Of a stretch of DNA of 64,000 bases, positions 23,860 to 31,853 are shown piece after piece. Under the pieces are notes generated by a model. The model saw only the letters and a program-made list of their open reading frames with translations. It searched no databases and had not been told where the DNA came from. Origin of the DNA: Enorma phocaeensis (lineage in GTDB: Bacteria > Actinomycetota > Coriobacteriia > Coriobacteriales > Coriobacteriaceae). The stretch's first letter is position 1; each line of letters begins with the position of its first letter. The position numbers and the translations under genes were made by a program. The stretch lies in NCBI RefSeq assembly GCF_016901575.1, contig NZ_JACJKQ010000002.1, forward strand, positions 186,001 through 250,000. The letters run 5' to 3'.

Positions 23860-24840
23860 ATGGGAAGGGCTTGGACGATCTTGGACGGCTGCCTGGCATC
23901 GAGCGGCGAGCTCGCGCCGGACATGCCTGCGGGCGGCGCCGACGCTTCACGGCGCGCCGGCGGGCAAACCGTTTGTCTTATCGGGGTCGAGCGCGCCTCG
24001 GAGGCGCTGGGCGACAGGCTCGCCGCGGAGGTGGTCGAGCAGCTGCCTCATGCCGCCATGCCGTTTGCCGAGCTGTCCGAAGAGGGGGCCGTGGGCATCG
24101 TGGTGCTGCCGGCGGCCGGCCGCCGCGCCGCGGATGCCCCTCGCTTCGCCTTCGAGCTGGGCCCGACGAGGCTGCTCATCGTTGACGATACGGGCACCTG
24201 CGCCCCATTGCTCGACGCCTTGGTGCTCGAGGCGGCGCCCGTCGGCTCTCCGGCGGGCGTGCTGCGCTCCCTGTTCCACGTTCTGCTGCGCGAGCATCCC
24301 GAGACGCTGTCCCGCGTCCGGGGCGATTTCGAAGCGTTCGAACAGCTCATACTGGAGGGTCGCGAGCGCATCGATCGCGCCAAGATGATGGCGGACTCGC
24401 GCCGCATGCTCGGCCTGAACAGCTTCTACCAGGGGCTTTCGGACATCGTCGACCTTCTTGCAGAGTCCGATGCCTCTTGGGTGCCCCCGGCGGACCGCGC
24501 CCGCTTCTCGGTGCTCTCGCGCCAGCTCGACCGCCTCTCTGCCCGGCTCGAATCGCTGCAGAACTATGCGCTCCAGGTGAGCGGCCTGTATCAGGAGGGC
24601 ATCGACGTGCGGCAGAACAACGTCATGCAGTGGCTCACCGTGGTCACCACCATCGCGATGCCGCTCACCGTCATCACAGGCTGGTATGGCATGAACTTCT
24701 CGCGCATGGGGCTGACGGACACGACGTGGGGCTATCCGCTGGTGACCTGCATATGCATCGCCATCGTCTTGGTGGAGGTGGCGGTGTTCCATCGTCGCGG
24801 CTGGCTGAGCTTCGGCGGCCGGCGACGCAGGAGGAAGTAG
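23860..24840 (+). CDS. corA: CorA-family divalent cation transporter
   Basis: 326 residues (GGTGGAGGTG before the ATG). A long cytosolic N-terminal domain is followed by the stalk helix (LLREHPETLSRVRGDFEAFEQLILEGRERIDR is split here by an acidic stretch) and the paired membrane helices near 270-315: VVTTIAMPLTVITGWYGMNF with the GMN selectivity loop, then YPLVTCICIAIVLVEVAVF. A basic tail GRRRRRK follows. Mg2+/Co2+/Ni2+ transport is the family activity; which ion is used cannot be decided. The first 150 residues are poorly conserved, as usual for distant CorA members. Confidence 0.88.
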   Translation: MGRAWTILDGCLASSGELAPDMPAGGADASRRAGGQTVCLIGVERASEALGDRLAAEVVEQLPHAAMPFAELSEEGAVGIVVLPAAGRRAADAPRFAFELGPTRLLIVDDTGTCAPLLDALVLEAAPVGSPAGVLRSLFHVLLREHPETLSRVRGDFEAFEQLILEGRERIDRAKMMADSRRMLGLNSFYQGLSDIVDLLAESDASWVPPADRARFSVLSRQLDRLSARLESLQNYALQVSGLYQEGIDVRQNNVMQWLTVVTTIAMPLTVITGWYGMNFSRMGLTDTTWGYPLVTCICIAIVLVEVAVFHRRGWLSFGGRRRRRK

Positions 24841-25021
24841 GCCGAGGCGCCCGTTTCGATCCCGCCGCCCGCTTCCGGTGTCCACATGCGCCCGTCCGCA
24901 TCTTTCTGGAGTCTGCCGCGACGGCTGGCTCCTCCTGCTGGCTGCCCGGACGCGCGATGCCTCACGAGGCGTGGCGCCGCGCGTCCGGTCGCCGCCCATG
25001 CGCGGAGGCATCGCCTCGGCG

Positions 25022-25843
25022 CTACGACGACATGCTGGAGCAGTGCCGTTCCAGGTCATCGAAGATGAGGCAGGCAGGCGAGGTCCTCATCTTGACGTCC
25101 CCGTGAACGCTTCGCGTGCGTCGCGCGCAAAAGAGCACCGCCGCCTTGGCGCGCGACGTGTCTCTGGGGCTGCCCGGAGGCGTCTCCTTCTGGGAGAAGG
25201 ACAGCTCGACGCGCCCGGCAAGGTCGGCTGCGAGGCCGGGATGGCCCATGGCGACGAGCTCGTCCTCGAACGGATCGAGAAACGTCCTGATGCGCCGATA
25301 GAGGTCGTCGCGCGTTCGGGGAAGCTGGCAGATGCCCTCGACGCTTATCGTTCGCGCGTCGTCGGGCATGAAGAGCTCGAGCGTGCGTGCGTCGCATCGG
25401 TCCCGGTCGTCGGTGTCGCGCCTCGCAAGCAGCACGTCCGCTCCGAAGGCGCGTGCCACCTCGTCGCGCGCGGTCATGCCGGCTCGCCTGCGCCTGCGCT
25501 CGACGAAGGGACTCGGCGCCTCGTCCTCCGGTGGCGGCACCGTTTCCGTGCAGGCCACCTTTCCGCGTCCGATGAGATGCACGATGCCGGCGAGCGCGGC
25601 GCACAGCGTGTTGCTGTAGTCCTGCGACGCCGTCTCGCCGTGGAATTGAAGCGCGCTCAGCATCACGGGATGCAGCGAGGGCACGCAGGGCCGGGGCTCG
25701 ATGCGGTCGGGTATCTTCGCCTCGCGCCTCCGCCGCGCAAATCCGGAGATGAGGCAGAGGCAAATGTAGACAATCGGGATGCTCCAACCTACAAAGATCG
25801 TTGGAATGGTCGTGGTGAGAAAGCCAATGAGTGATTCGAGCAT
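25022..25843 (-). CDS. Hypothetical membrane-anchored protein (DUF2207 C-domain-like)
   Basis: 273 residues from the ATG at 25843 (GGAAAGCGCC upstream). One N-terminal membrane segment (LIGFLTTTIPTIFVGWSIPIVYICL, about 5-32) is followed by a basic linker (GFARRRREAK) and a ~230-residue cytosolic domain. A stretch near 55-95 (HPVMLSALQFHGETAS, LCAALAGIVHLIGRGKV) resembles the cytoplasmic end of DUF2207 proteins, where a PAxxGxL helix is followed by LxxLAxRGxI. No catalytic motif is recognised. Three Cys are scattered near the C-terminus. Function unknown. Confidence 0.55.
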   Translation of the reverse strand: MLESLIGFLTTTIPTIFVGWSIPIVYICLCLISGFARRRREAKIPDRIEPRPCVPSLHPVMLSALQFHGETASQDYSNTLCAALAGIVHLIGRGKVACTETVPPPEDEAPSPFVERRRRRAGMTARDEVARAFGADVLLARRDTDDRDRCDARTLELFMPDDARTISVEGICQLPRTRDDLYRRIRTFLDPFEDELVAMGHPGLAADLAGRVELSFSQKETPPGSPRDTSRAKAAVLFCARRTRSVHGDVKMRTSPACLIFDDLERHCSSMSS

Positions 25844-26217
25844 GGCGCTTTCCGTGTCGCGCGGAGTCGTGTCGTCTCCAGTGTAGGCGCAGCCCGCCGC
25901 GGAGCCTCGCGCCGACAGGAAGCCTTGCCCGCTCCTGACGTCTGCATGACGGGCGCTTGATGTGTGCAGCATTGCCGTGCGTCGCGCTGATGTGTGCCGC
26001 GCCCTGACCCTCGGCGCGCCTCGATCGCTGTGCCTCCGGCGCTACCGGGTGCGGCTCGGCGTGCGGGGCGGCATGTTTGCTGCTGCGAGGACAGCGGGCC
26101 GGGCAAGGGGCGCGTGCCAAGCGGATTTGCCTCATTGCCAAGATGATTTGCTGGCGGCCGGCGCCGTCGCAGGAGACAATGGAGACGAAAGCGTTTTGAG
26201 TCCGATGGAGGTCGTGC
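25844..26217. other. Gene-free interval upstream of the XRE gene
   Basis: 374 bp. Reading frames here have no ribosome sites or family similarity. An imperfect doubled segment around 25948-26000 (GCGCTTGATGTGTGC and GCGCTGATGTGTGC) is the only structure seen. It must contain divergent promoters for 25843 (minus) and 26218 (plus). Confidence 0.5.
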
Positions 26218-26673
26218 ATGATTCACGAGAAGATCGCGGCGCTGCGGCGCGGCGCCGGCATGAGCCAGCAGGAGGTGGCCGATGCCGTCGGGGTGAGCCG
26301 GCAGACGGTGAGCAACTGGGAGCTTGGCCAAGGTTCCCCCTCGCTCGACAAGGCGGCAGAGCTCGCCCGCATCTTCGGCGTCTCGCTCGATGACCTGGCA
26401 AACGACGGGGTCAGCATAGTGAGCTCGGGCCGCCGCGGCCATGTGCGCGACCTGCATGTCCTGGAGGGCTTGGTGGGCATGGTCGGCGTGGTCGAATGCG
26501 GGGACGTGGTCATGCAGGACGCCGAGATTCTCGGCGTGAGCAACGGATGGCTGCGCGTGTCGCATGTCGTGAAGACCGCTACGTTCGGCAAGCCCCGCGT
26601 CGGCGAGGAACACGTTGTGCAGCTGATTGACCTGGCGGACGTCCAGGCGATCTCCGTCGACGTGAGGGAGTAG
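26218..26673 (+). CDS. XRE-family regulator with a C-terminal beta-rich domain
   Basis: 151 residues. N-terminal HTH: IAALRRGAGMSQQEVADAVG, VSRQTVSNWELGQG, SLDKAAELARIFGVSLDDLAN. From ~70 it continues as a beta-rich domain of unknown type (GHVRDLHVLEGLVGMVGVVECGDV is split by a turn, then VVKTATFGKPRVGEEHVVQLIDLADVQAISVD), suggestive of a small SH3/Sm-like barrel. GGAGGTCG precedes the ATG. The stop is 3 bp from the next ATG, so it is co-transcribed with the small membrane-anchored protein at 26677. Confidence 0.82.
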   Translation: MIHEKIAALRRGAGMSQQEVADAVGVSRQTVSNWELGQGSPSLDKAAELARIFGVSLDDLANDGVSIVSSGRRGHVRDLHVLEGLVGMVGVVECGDVVMQDAEILGVSNGWLRVSHVVKTATFGKPRVGEEHVVQLIDLADVQAISVDVRE

Positions 26674-26676
26674 GCC

Positions 26677-26994
26677 ATGTTTGAGATTCTGACGTTTGCG
26701 CTCGTCATCTATATCGTCTGCGCGATGCCAACAAAAAAGCAGATCCGTCGTCTCGCAGACCCCGAGGCAGGGGAGCGTCGCCGTGCCGACCTGCGCAAGC
26801 TTCTGCAGGACTATCGAGGCCGGTCGTGCTCGCTTTCGCTCAACGATTCCCACTACGTAAGTCCCGCGGCGACGCTCGAGGGCACGCTGGTGGACGTGGA
26901 CGACGAATGGATGCTCATGGAGACCACCGACGACAAGGGGCGCCGCAAGCGCATCGTCATACGGTTCGACGAGGTCTCGTGCATCAAGGAGTAG
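26677..26994 (+). CDS. Membrane-anchored small beta-barrel protein, partner of the XRE gene
   Basis: 105 residues. An N-terminal membrane helix (FEILTFALVIYIVCAM, 2-17) is followed by a charged linker and a ~55-residue beta-rich segment (ATLEGTLVDVDDEWMLMET, KRIVIRFDEVSCIKE) with the strand pattern of Sm/SH3-like folds. Its C-terminal pattern (EWMLMET...IRFDEVSCI) echoes the end of the upstream XRE protein (HVVQLIDLADVQAI), so the two may share a fold and interact. Function unknown; membrane sequestration of the regulator is a possibility. Confidence 0.65.
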   Translation: MFEILTFALVIYIVCAMPTKKQIRRLADPEAGERRRADLRKLLQDYRGRSCSLSLNDSHYVSPAATLEGTLVDVDDEWMLMETTDDKGRRKRIVIRFDEVSCIKE

Positions 26995-27030
26995 GAGGGA
27001 GCGGGAGGACGACGTGCGCGGGTTTTCTTG

Positions 27031-27144
27031 TGCAGAATGGACGCACTAAACAAGCTTGTGGTGCAAAATGGCCGTTATCGGCCCCCTAAGGGGGTCTTAT
27101 CGTCCATTCTGCATAAGAAGTTTCTTCGGAGCGTCCATTCTGCA
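27031..27144. repeat. Clustered inverted copies of TGCAGAATGGACG forming long hairpins
   Basis: A forward copy at 27031-27044 (TGCAGAATGGACGC) is followed by a diverged forward copy at 27062, then two reverse copies at 27101-27113 and 27131-27144. Between 27062 and 27113 an imperfect hairpin of about 24 bp per arm is capped by CCCCC-TAAG-GGGGG. It starts 37 bp after the stop of 26677-26994. It may act as terminator or as a dispersed palindromic element; a weaker TGCAGAAT palindrome lies at 54445. Confidence 0.7.
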
Positions 27145-27232
27145 ACACAGATGCCCGGTGCCGGATCATCGGCCCTGATTGACGCCCGCGCATCGATGCC
27201 CTGGACGTCGAAAACGCTGGCACCCCTTCCTT

Positions 27233-27400
27233 CTCGGTGCCTGCGCGCCGCTCCTGCTCGACGTCGACGCACCGCTCCCGCTCGACGTCGAGGCATCGAT
27301 TCCGCTCGACGCCACCGCACCGTTCCCGCCCGACGTCGACGCGTTGGCCTCACTCGACGTCGACGCGTCGGTCTTCCTCGACGCCACCGCTCCGCTCCCT
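27233..27400. repeat. 24-bp tandem repeat (minisatellite), seven units
   Basis: Units of 24 bp beginning CTCGACGTCGACGC or close variants run from 27233 (first, diverged) through 27257, 27281, 27305, 27329, 27353 and 27377. The period is a multiple of three, so all six frames stay open over it, producing spurious Asp/Leu/Pro- or Arg-rich reading frames. I see no ribosome site or start that would make any of them convincing. It lies upstream of the TetR gene. Confidence 0.85.
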
Positions 27401-27483
27401 GCTCCGATACATTCCTCTCCTCGGCCATAATCCGCCAGAGGTTTTCTGTGATGCCCCTTGCCAAACGAGGCGTTGGCTCTAAT

Positions 27484-27498
27484 ATGAACAACGTTCAT
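27484..27498. promoter_or_regulatory. TetR operator ATGAAC-AAC-GTTCAT
   Basis: A perfect 6-bp-arm palindrome lies 35 bp upstream of the TetR start codon at 27533. Its position over the presumed promoter suggests autorepression. Confidence 0.65.
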
Positions 27499-27532
27499 TT
27501 TGAAGGCGAGGCGTCCGGACGGAGGCAGGTGC

Positions 27533-28090
27533 ATGAATACCGTCGTCACATCGCGGGAGGAGATCCTCGCGGCGAGTCGTGAGCTGATCCGGCAGAAGGG
27601 CTTGCCGGCTCTCAGCGTTCGCTCCGTTGCCTCCGCATGCGGCGTATCCGTTGGATCCATCTACAACTACTTTGACTCCAAGGCAGACCTTTTCTCTGCC
27701 GCGGTGGAGAGCGTCTGGCACGAGATCTTCCATCAAGGCGACGACGCGGCAGCTTTTCAGGACACGCTGGCATGCATCGCGTGGATGTATAGCCGCATGG
27801 AGGACGGCTCCAGGCGCTATCCGGGCTTCTTTACCTTGCATGCCCTCAGCTCTATGCAGGGGGACAAGGTGGACGGGAGGCAGCGGATGGCGAAGGCGTG
27901 GCGGCATATCGTGGACGAGCTGTGCGGCGTGCTCAGGCGTGACGCCGGTATTCGCCCCGACGCGTTTGACGGCCAGATCACGGTCGAGCGCCTTGCCGAC
28001 ACCATCCTTTCCCTCATGATCTCTGCCTTGTTTCGGGGAGAGTATGACGCCGGCGCCGTCATAGAAATCGTGCGCAGAGTTTTGTATTAG
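27533..28090 (+). CDS. TetR/AcrR-family regulator
   Basis: 185 residues from the ATG at 27533 (GGAGGCAGGT upstream). N-terminal HTH: REEILAASRELIRQKGLPALSVRSVASACGVSVGSIYNYFDSKADLF, the canonical TetR helix-turn-helix with SIYNYF (split across residues 8-55). The remaining ligand-binding domain is helical and unrelated to well-characterised subfamilies. It is followed 82 bp later by a small membrane protein that is likely its target. A palindrome covers its own promoter. Confidence 0.92.
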   Translation: MNTVVTSREEILAASRELIRQKGLPALSVRSVASACGVSVGSIYNYFDSKADLFSAAVESVWHEIFHQGDDAAAFQDTLACIAWMYSRMEDGSRRYPGFFTLHALSSMQGDKVDGRQRMAKAWRHIVDELCGVLRRDAGIRPDAFDGQITVERLADTILSLMISALFRGEYDAGAVIEIVRRVLY

Positions 28091-28172
28091 CCGTCTGCCC
28101 CGCTTCGCCCAAGCCGGCTCCTCGATGCCGGCGCCTCGCGGTCGGGGCATATCACCGTGGAGGAGGACATCC

Positions 28173-28607
28173 ATGAACGTGCAACGCAACACCTTGCTGC
28201 TGATCGCCTGCTTGGTTTGGAGCGCCGCCGGCATCAACATCTTGCGCATCGGCCTTGTGGCGTACCCTGCCTATCTCACGGTGGTGAACGTGCTGCTGTC
28301 CCTGGCGGTCTTCGGTGCGTTCCAGGTGTTTGTGTTTGGCAGGTTGGTGCGCAAGCATACCGACCGCATCAGCTCCTATCTTGAGGAGCGGCAGTTCTTC
28401 CTCAAGTTCTTTGACGCCAAGGCGTTCGCCATCATGGCGGTGATGATGACTGGCGGAATCGCGCTGCGGGCAAGCGGGGTCGCGCCCGAGCGGTTCATCG
28501 CGGTCTTCTATACCGGCCTGGGAGCCGCGCTGCTGCTGGCTGGGCTGCTGTTTGGATGCAACTTTGGGAAGGCGAGGCTGGCCGACGCACGGGGCCGTGC
28601 GGCGTGA
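28173..28607 (+). CDS. Four-helix membrane protein downstream of TetR
   Basis: 144 residues from the ATG at 28173 (GTGGAGGAGGAC upstream). Four hydrophobic helices: LLLIACLVWSAAGINIL, YLTVVNVLLSLAVFGAFQVFVFG is interrupted by a turn, FAIMAVMMTGGIALRASG, and FIAVFYTGLGAALLLAGLLFG. The family is not recognised beyond a small conserved membrane protein of Coriobacteria-like genomes. Proximity to the TetR gene suggests co-regulation. The gene ends inside a 32-bp tandem duplication that also duplicates its stop region. Confidence 0.65.
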   Translation: MNVQRNTLLLIACLVWSAAGINILRIGLVAYPAYLTVVNVLLSLAVFGAFQVFVFGRLVRKHTDRISSYLEERQFFLKFFDAKAFAIMAVMMTGGIALRASGVAPERFIAVFYTGLGAALLLAGLLFGCNFGKARLADARGRAA

Positions 28608-28646
28608 GCGGGCTCGACGCACGGGGCCGTGCGGCGTGAGCGGGCT
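28583..28646. repeat. Exact 32-bp tandem duplication over a gene 3' end
   Basis: Bases 28583-28614 are repeated exactly at 28615-28646, and a third, partial copy begins at 28647. The unit contains the last codons and stop of the membrane-protein gene and a CACGGGGCCGTG palindrome. The region 28608-28828 has no gene. Confidence 0.9.
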
Positions 28647-28828
28647 CGACGCGCGGGCGAACTCGGCGGGGGCAGGTGGCTGCTAGAGATGGCGGAGCGC
28701 TCGCTGCAGATGGCGGGCGAAGGGAGCGCCCCATCGTCGTATTCGGCACACGGGTCGCATGGCGATCGTAACAAGCCGAGCATGGGCTGCTGGAGGGTGC
28801 GTCTGCAAGACGGCGCGCCTTGGTGCCC

Positions 28829-29320
28829 TCACCTTTGGCGCTTGCGGTATTCGGCAAGGCGCTCGGCGTATGCTTTTGCCTGTTTGCGATACCTCAATGA
28901 GAACAAGACCGTCAGGATGAAGAACACGGCGAGGTAGCAGGCGACGAAGGTGGCCCAGGCCTCGGTGGTGGGCGGCAGCCAAGAGCCCATCAGCGCACAT
29001 GCCGCGAGCACCACGAAGTACGTGATGCCGAACAGCGGAATGCGCGAGGCGTACGTGAGGCGTGTCCCGAGAACGTTGGGGTTGAACCAAATTTGCTGCA
29101 AGATGCCGCCTGCTATGCCTGCGATGATGGACGAGAGGCTGATGGCGAGGCCCTCTGTCATCCCGATGGCCGCAATTCCCATCAGCGTGGAGAAAAGGAG
29201 CATGGCAACCGTAATGGCCGATCCGGTGAGCAGGCCTCGTACGAGGGCATTTTCCGGCGGCGTGTCGCTGGGGGCGAGCAGCCCGCGGCGTTGCGTCCTC
29301 TCGTGATTGGTTGCGTTCAT
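28829..29320 (-). CDS. DUF3021-family membrane protein
   Basis: 163 residues. Four membrane helices (GLLTGSAITVAMLLFSTLMG near 30, ISLSSIIAGIAGGILQQIWF near 60, IPLFGITYFVVLAACALMG near 93, ATFVACYLAVFFILTVLF near 123) and a basic C-terminal tail (YRKQAKAYAERLAEYRKRQR). DUF3021 proteins are regularly encoded next to a LytTR regulator, as here: the start is 3 bp beyond the LytTR stop with GGGAGG inside the regulator gene. The pair acts as a membrane-protein/LytTR regulatory unit that restrains the transcription factor in characterised cases. Confidence 0.85.
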   Translation of the reverse strand: MNATNHERTQRRGLLAPSDTPPENALVRGLLTGSAITVAMLLFSTLMGIAAIGMTEGLAISLSSIIAGIAGGILQQIWFNPNVLGTRLTYASRIPLFGITYFVVLAACALMGSWLPPTTEAWATFVACYLAVFFILTVLFSLRYRKQAKAYAERLAEYRKRQR

Positions 29321-29323
29321 GGA

Positions 29324-29782
29324 CTACCTCCCAACCATTCCAAGCTTGCGCTTGATGTTCGATACATAGGTCCGCGTGACAATGACGGTCGCGCCATTAT
29401 CGAGGTCGAGGGCAAGGCGCCCGTTGAGCTCCGGGCGGATGGCGCGGACCGCGTCGAAGTTCACCAGCGCCTGTCTCGAGATGCGGACGACCTCGGTTCC
29501 TTCCAAGGCGGCTTCCAGCTCGTAGAGACGAAGGGGTGTTTCCAGCAGGCTTCCATTGCGCAGGGCGATGCAGGTTGTCGAGCCTGTGCCGACCTCGATG
29601 CTCGCGACATGCGAGAGGGGGACGACGCGGCGCTCGACGCGTCCGGGCTCATATCCAACGATGCGTCCGGCGAGCATGCGGATTCGCTCGGCAAGGGCCT
29701 CGGCGCGTTCACATGCTGGAGGACAGAGGATCTGCACCTCGATGGAGCCCCTTTCAGCATCTTCGATCAAGCGAACGTCCAT
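29324..29782 (-). CDS. LytTR-family transcriptional regulator
   Basis: 152 residues from the ATG at 29782 (AAAGGGGGCGAC upstream). An N-terminal segment of ~55 residues is followed by a LytTR domain (VVPLSHVASIEVGTGSTTCI, LLETPLRLYELEAALEG, VRISRQALVNFDAVRAIRP, TVIVTRTYVSNIKRKLG). There is no receiver domain, so activity is probably controlled by the partner DUF3021 protein rather than phosphorylation. Upstream lies a ~570-bp gene-poor interval with a large palindrome. Confidence 0.9.
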   Translation of the reverse strand: MDVRLIEDAERGSIEVQILCPPACERAEALAERIRMLAGRIVGYEPGRVERRVVPLSHVASIEVGTGSTTCIALRNGSLLETPLRLYELEAALEGTEVVRISRQALVNFDAVRAIRPELNGRLALDLDNGATVIVTRTYVSNIKRKLGMVGR

Positions 29783-29963
29783 GTCGCCCCCTTTCCCTGT
29801 AGCGTGCGCGGGCCTTCTGTCGGTGATTATGGTAAAGGATGCCATGCGGCCATCCCGCTCGACGGAGCCGAGTTGTGCAAACGAGGGCCTGAGTTGCGCA
29901 TCCCCGGCAAAGGTCTCCTCACTCGGCGCAGATGTTCCGTCAACGTCGCCCTGCTCCTACAAA

Positions 29964-30012
29964 ACATGCAACTTTTTACGTTTCTGGGCATAAAACGTAA
30001 AAAGTTGCATGT
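29964..30012. repeat. Perfect 20-bp inverted repeat in the 29783-30351 gap
   Basis: Left arm 29964-29983 (ACATGCAACTTTTTACGTTT) and its exact reverse complement 29993-30012 enclose a 9-bp loop. The arm is AT-rich in a GC-rich setting. The whole interval 29783-30351 has no convincing gene. The design resembles the element at 5611-5678 although the sequence differs. Confidence 0.8.
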
Positions 30013-30351
30013 CGGCATGGCCGGCAGCCCGTTTGTGCGACCGCAATGCGTCGCACGCGCCCGGAAGCTTGATACAGCTGCCGCAGGCGGGAACGTCCGC
30101 AAGCCTGAAGCGACGGGGCGAGAAGCGCGCGGCTGGACTGCGGCGCGACCGCCCCACCGCCATGTGATTGATGCGTAATTTCACCTCACCTGTAGATTTC
30201 TAGGCAAGTGTTGTATAACGAGGGCGGCTCTGCAAACCTCGAAGGAGCTCGCGCACGACGGATGCGCAGGGAGCAGGCGGACGGACGTCGATGAAGCGGC
30301 ACCCGCGGCGGGAGTTGACCGACGCTGCCGTGCAGAAAGGATGTCGGGATC

Positions 30352-30981
30352 ATGAAGAGGGGAATCGAGGCGCCGACGTGGTGGCACAACCCCAGCATGG
30401 ACAAGCTTGACCGCCGGACGCGCAGAACGCGCGAGGCGCTCTACGGCGCGCTCATGGCGCTGTTGCACGACCGTCCGCTCAGCAACATCACCGTGACCGA
30501 GCTCACGAATCTGGCCGATGTAAACCGCTCGACGTTCTACGCGCACTTTCAGGACATCTACGACATGGTCGACACCATGCGCTCCGATTTCAAGGCGGCG
30601 CTCATGCAGGTGGTGCTGGAGCAGGCGGACGGCCTGAGGACGTCGGGGGCGCATGGGTTCATGCGGTCGGTGTACGGATACTTCCGGGACAACCGGGAGA
30701 TGTTCTCGGTGGTGTTCGGCCAGGGGCCGAACGAGGCGTTTTTCGGCGACGTGGTGACGGTGGTGCGTGCGGGCTGCATGGATGCGTGGGGCGACCTCGC
30801 AGACGAGCGGGGCGTCCGCGACGAGGAGCAGCGGCGCGCGTTGGAATACCGTATCGAGTTCGCGGCGCGGGGCGCGGTGGGCATGGCCCGCGCGTGGATC
30901 GAGGGCGGCTGCAAAGAGGACGTGGCGTGGATGGTCGACCAGACCGACGCGCTGCTCGCCGCCGTGCGCGATGCCGGCTAG
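30352..30981 (+). CDS. TetR/AcrR-family regulator
   Basis: 209 residues. HTH: RRTRRTREALYGALMALLHD, PLSNITVTELTNLADVNRSTFYAHFQDIYD (split over residues 21-72), the FYAHF variant that marks the TetR subgroup with a large C-terminal domain (TetR_C_33-like) often of unknown ligand. The ATG at 30352 has AGAAAGGATG 11 bp upstream; a second ATG at 30397 also precedes the HTH. The C-terminal half is all-helical. No partner gene is adjacent. Confidence 0.9.
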   Translation: MKRGIEAPTWWHNPSMDKLDRRTRRTREALYGALMALLHDRPLSNITVTELTNLADVNRSTFYAHFQDIYDMVDTMRSDFKAALMQVVLEQADGLRTSGAHGFMRSVYGYFRDNREMFSVVFGQGPNEAFFGDVVTVVRAGCMDAWGDLADERGVRDEEQRRALEYRIEFAARGAVGMARAWIEGGCKEDVAWMVDQTDALLAAVRDAG

Positions 30982-31032
30982 CGGGCGGCGGCAGGCGCTT
31001 GTGAGGATGCCGCCCGCGGAGCTTCGCCTCCG

Positions 31033-31728
31033 CTAGTCCGGCAGGCAGGCCGGCAGCATGTCGCGCAGGGCGGCAAAGGCATACCGATTAAGGCGGTAGT
31101 GCGTCCAGCGGCCCTCCTTCCGAGGAATGACGAGCCCCTCGCGACAGAGCAGCGTCATATGGTGCGAGAGCGTGGGCTGGCCTACTCCAAGATGGGGGAG
31201 CAGCTTGCATGCGCAGAGCTCTCCCTGTTGGGAGAGAAGCTGGATGACATGCAGGCGCGTGGGGTCGGCGAGGGCCTTGAGGCGCCGCGCCGTGAGCTGC
31301 CGCGTGAGCTCGACGCTTCCGTCCAGGCAGCCTGCCTGTATGCGCTCCTTGAGGTCGATGGTTCGCTCGACAATCATGTCGGCGGTGGCGAGAAACGCCT
31401 CGTCCCCGTTGCCGGTGGGGTCCTCGAGCCCCCAGTCTTCCCGATGCCGCGCGGGAAGCGCAGGGCAGCCGACGCTGCAGCCCATGGTGACGAGAACGTC
31501 GACGCGGGGCAGCTCGCCGAGCGGCTTGGGCTTCTGGGACGAGGCATCTATGCCAAAGCGGTCTCGAAGCATGCGAAGGGCGTCGGGGTTGATGCGCTTC
31601 GCAGGGTGCGTTCCTGCCGAGCAGGGGGACAGGGCGTCTCCCGCCCAGGCGCGTGCAACGGCTTCTGCGATCTGGCTGCGGCACGCGTTGTGCGTGCAGA
31701 CAAAGGCGACAACGGGAAGGCTGCTCAT
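31033..31728 (-). CDS. Fused arsenate reductase (ArsC, LMW-PTP type) and ArsR repressor
   Basis: 231 residues from the ATG at 31728; an ATG at 31782 has no better ribosome site. Residues 1-~135 are a thioredoxin-coupled ArsC with the phosphatase loop FVCTHNACRSQIAEA (C-x5-R), and the redox pair in MGCSVGCPALP near 80-88. Residues ~140-231 are an ArsR winged helix with the metal-binding ELCACKLL, then GVGQPTLSHHMTLL as recognition helix. Arsenate reduction and arsenite-responsive repression are thus in one polypeptide. Divergent from a DUF5714 gene with an operator-like palindrome between. Confidence 0.93.
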   Translation of the reverse strand: MSSLPVVAFVCTHNACRSQIAEAVARAWAGDALSPCSAGTHPAKRINPDALRMLRDRFGIDASSQKPKPLGELPRVDVLVTMGCSVGCPALPARHREDWGLEDPTGNGDEAFLATADMIVERTIDLKERIQAGCLDGSVELTRQLTARRLKALADPTRLHVIQLLSQQGELCACKLLPHLGVGQPTLSHHMTLLCREGLVIPRKEGRWTHYRLNRYAFAALRDMLPACLPD

Positions 31729-31780
31729 CTTGGCGCGTATGCTCCTCAATACATCGACAATCGTCAATTTGGTATAACAC

Positions 31781-31796
31781 ATCGATATATATCAAT
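31781..31796. promoter_or_regulatory. ArsR-type operator ATCGATAT-ATATCAAT
   Basis: A 16-bp inverted repeat with one mismatch lies in the AT-rich 125 bp between the ArsC-ArsR and DUF5714 starts. Position and composition fit an ArsR/SmtB binding site that controls both directions. Confidence 0.6.
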
Positions 31797-31853
31797 ATAT
31801 ACTATATCCAGATGACGCCATGGCAAGAAGTCGCGGCGGGCGAAGGGGGAGCA

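Noticed and set aside
27075-27491. Arg/Trp-rich minus-strand frame over the 24-bp minisatellite
   Set aside because: Arises because a 24-bp period leaves every phase open; no start context or conservation evidence.
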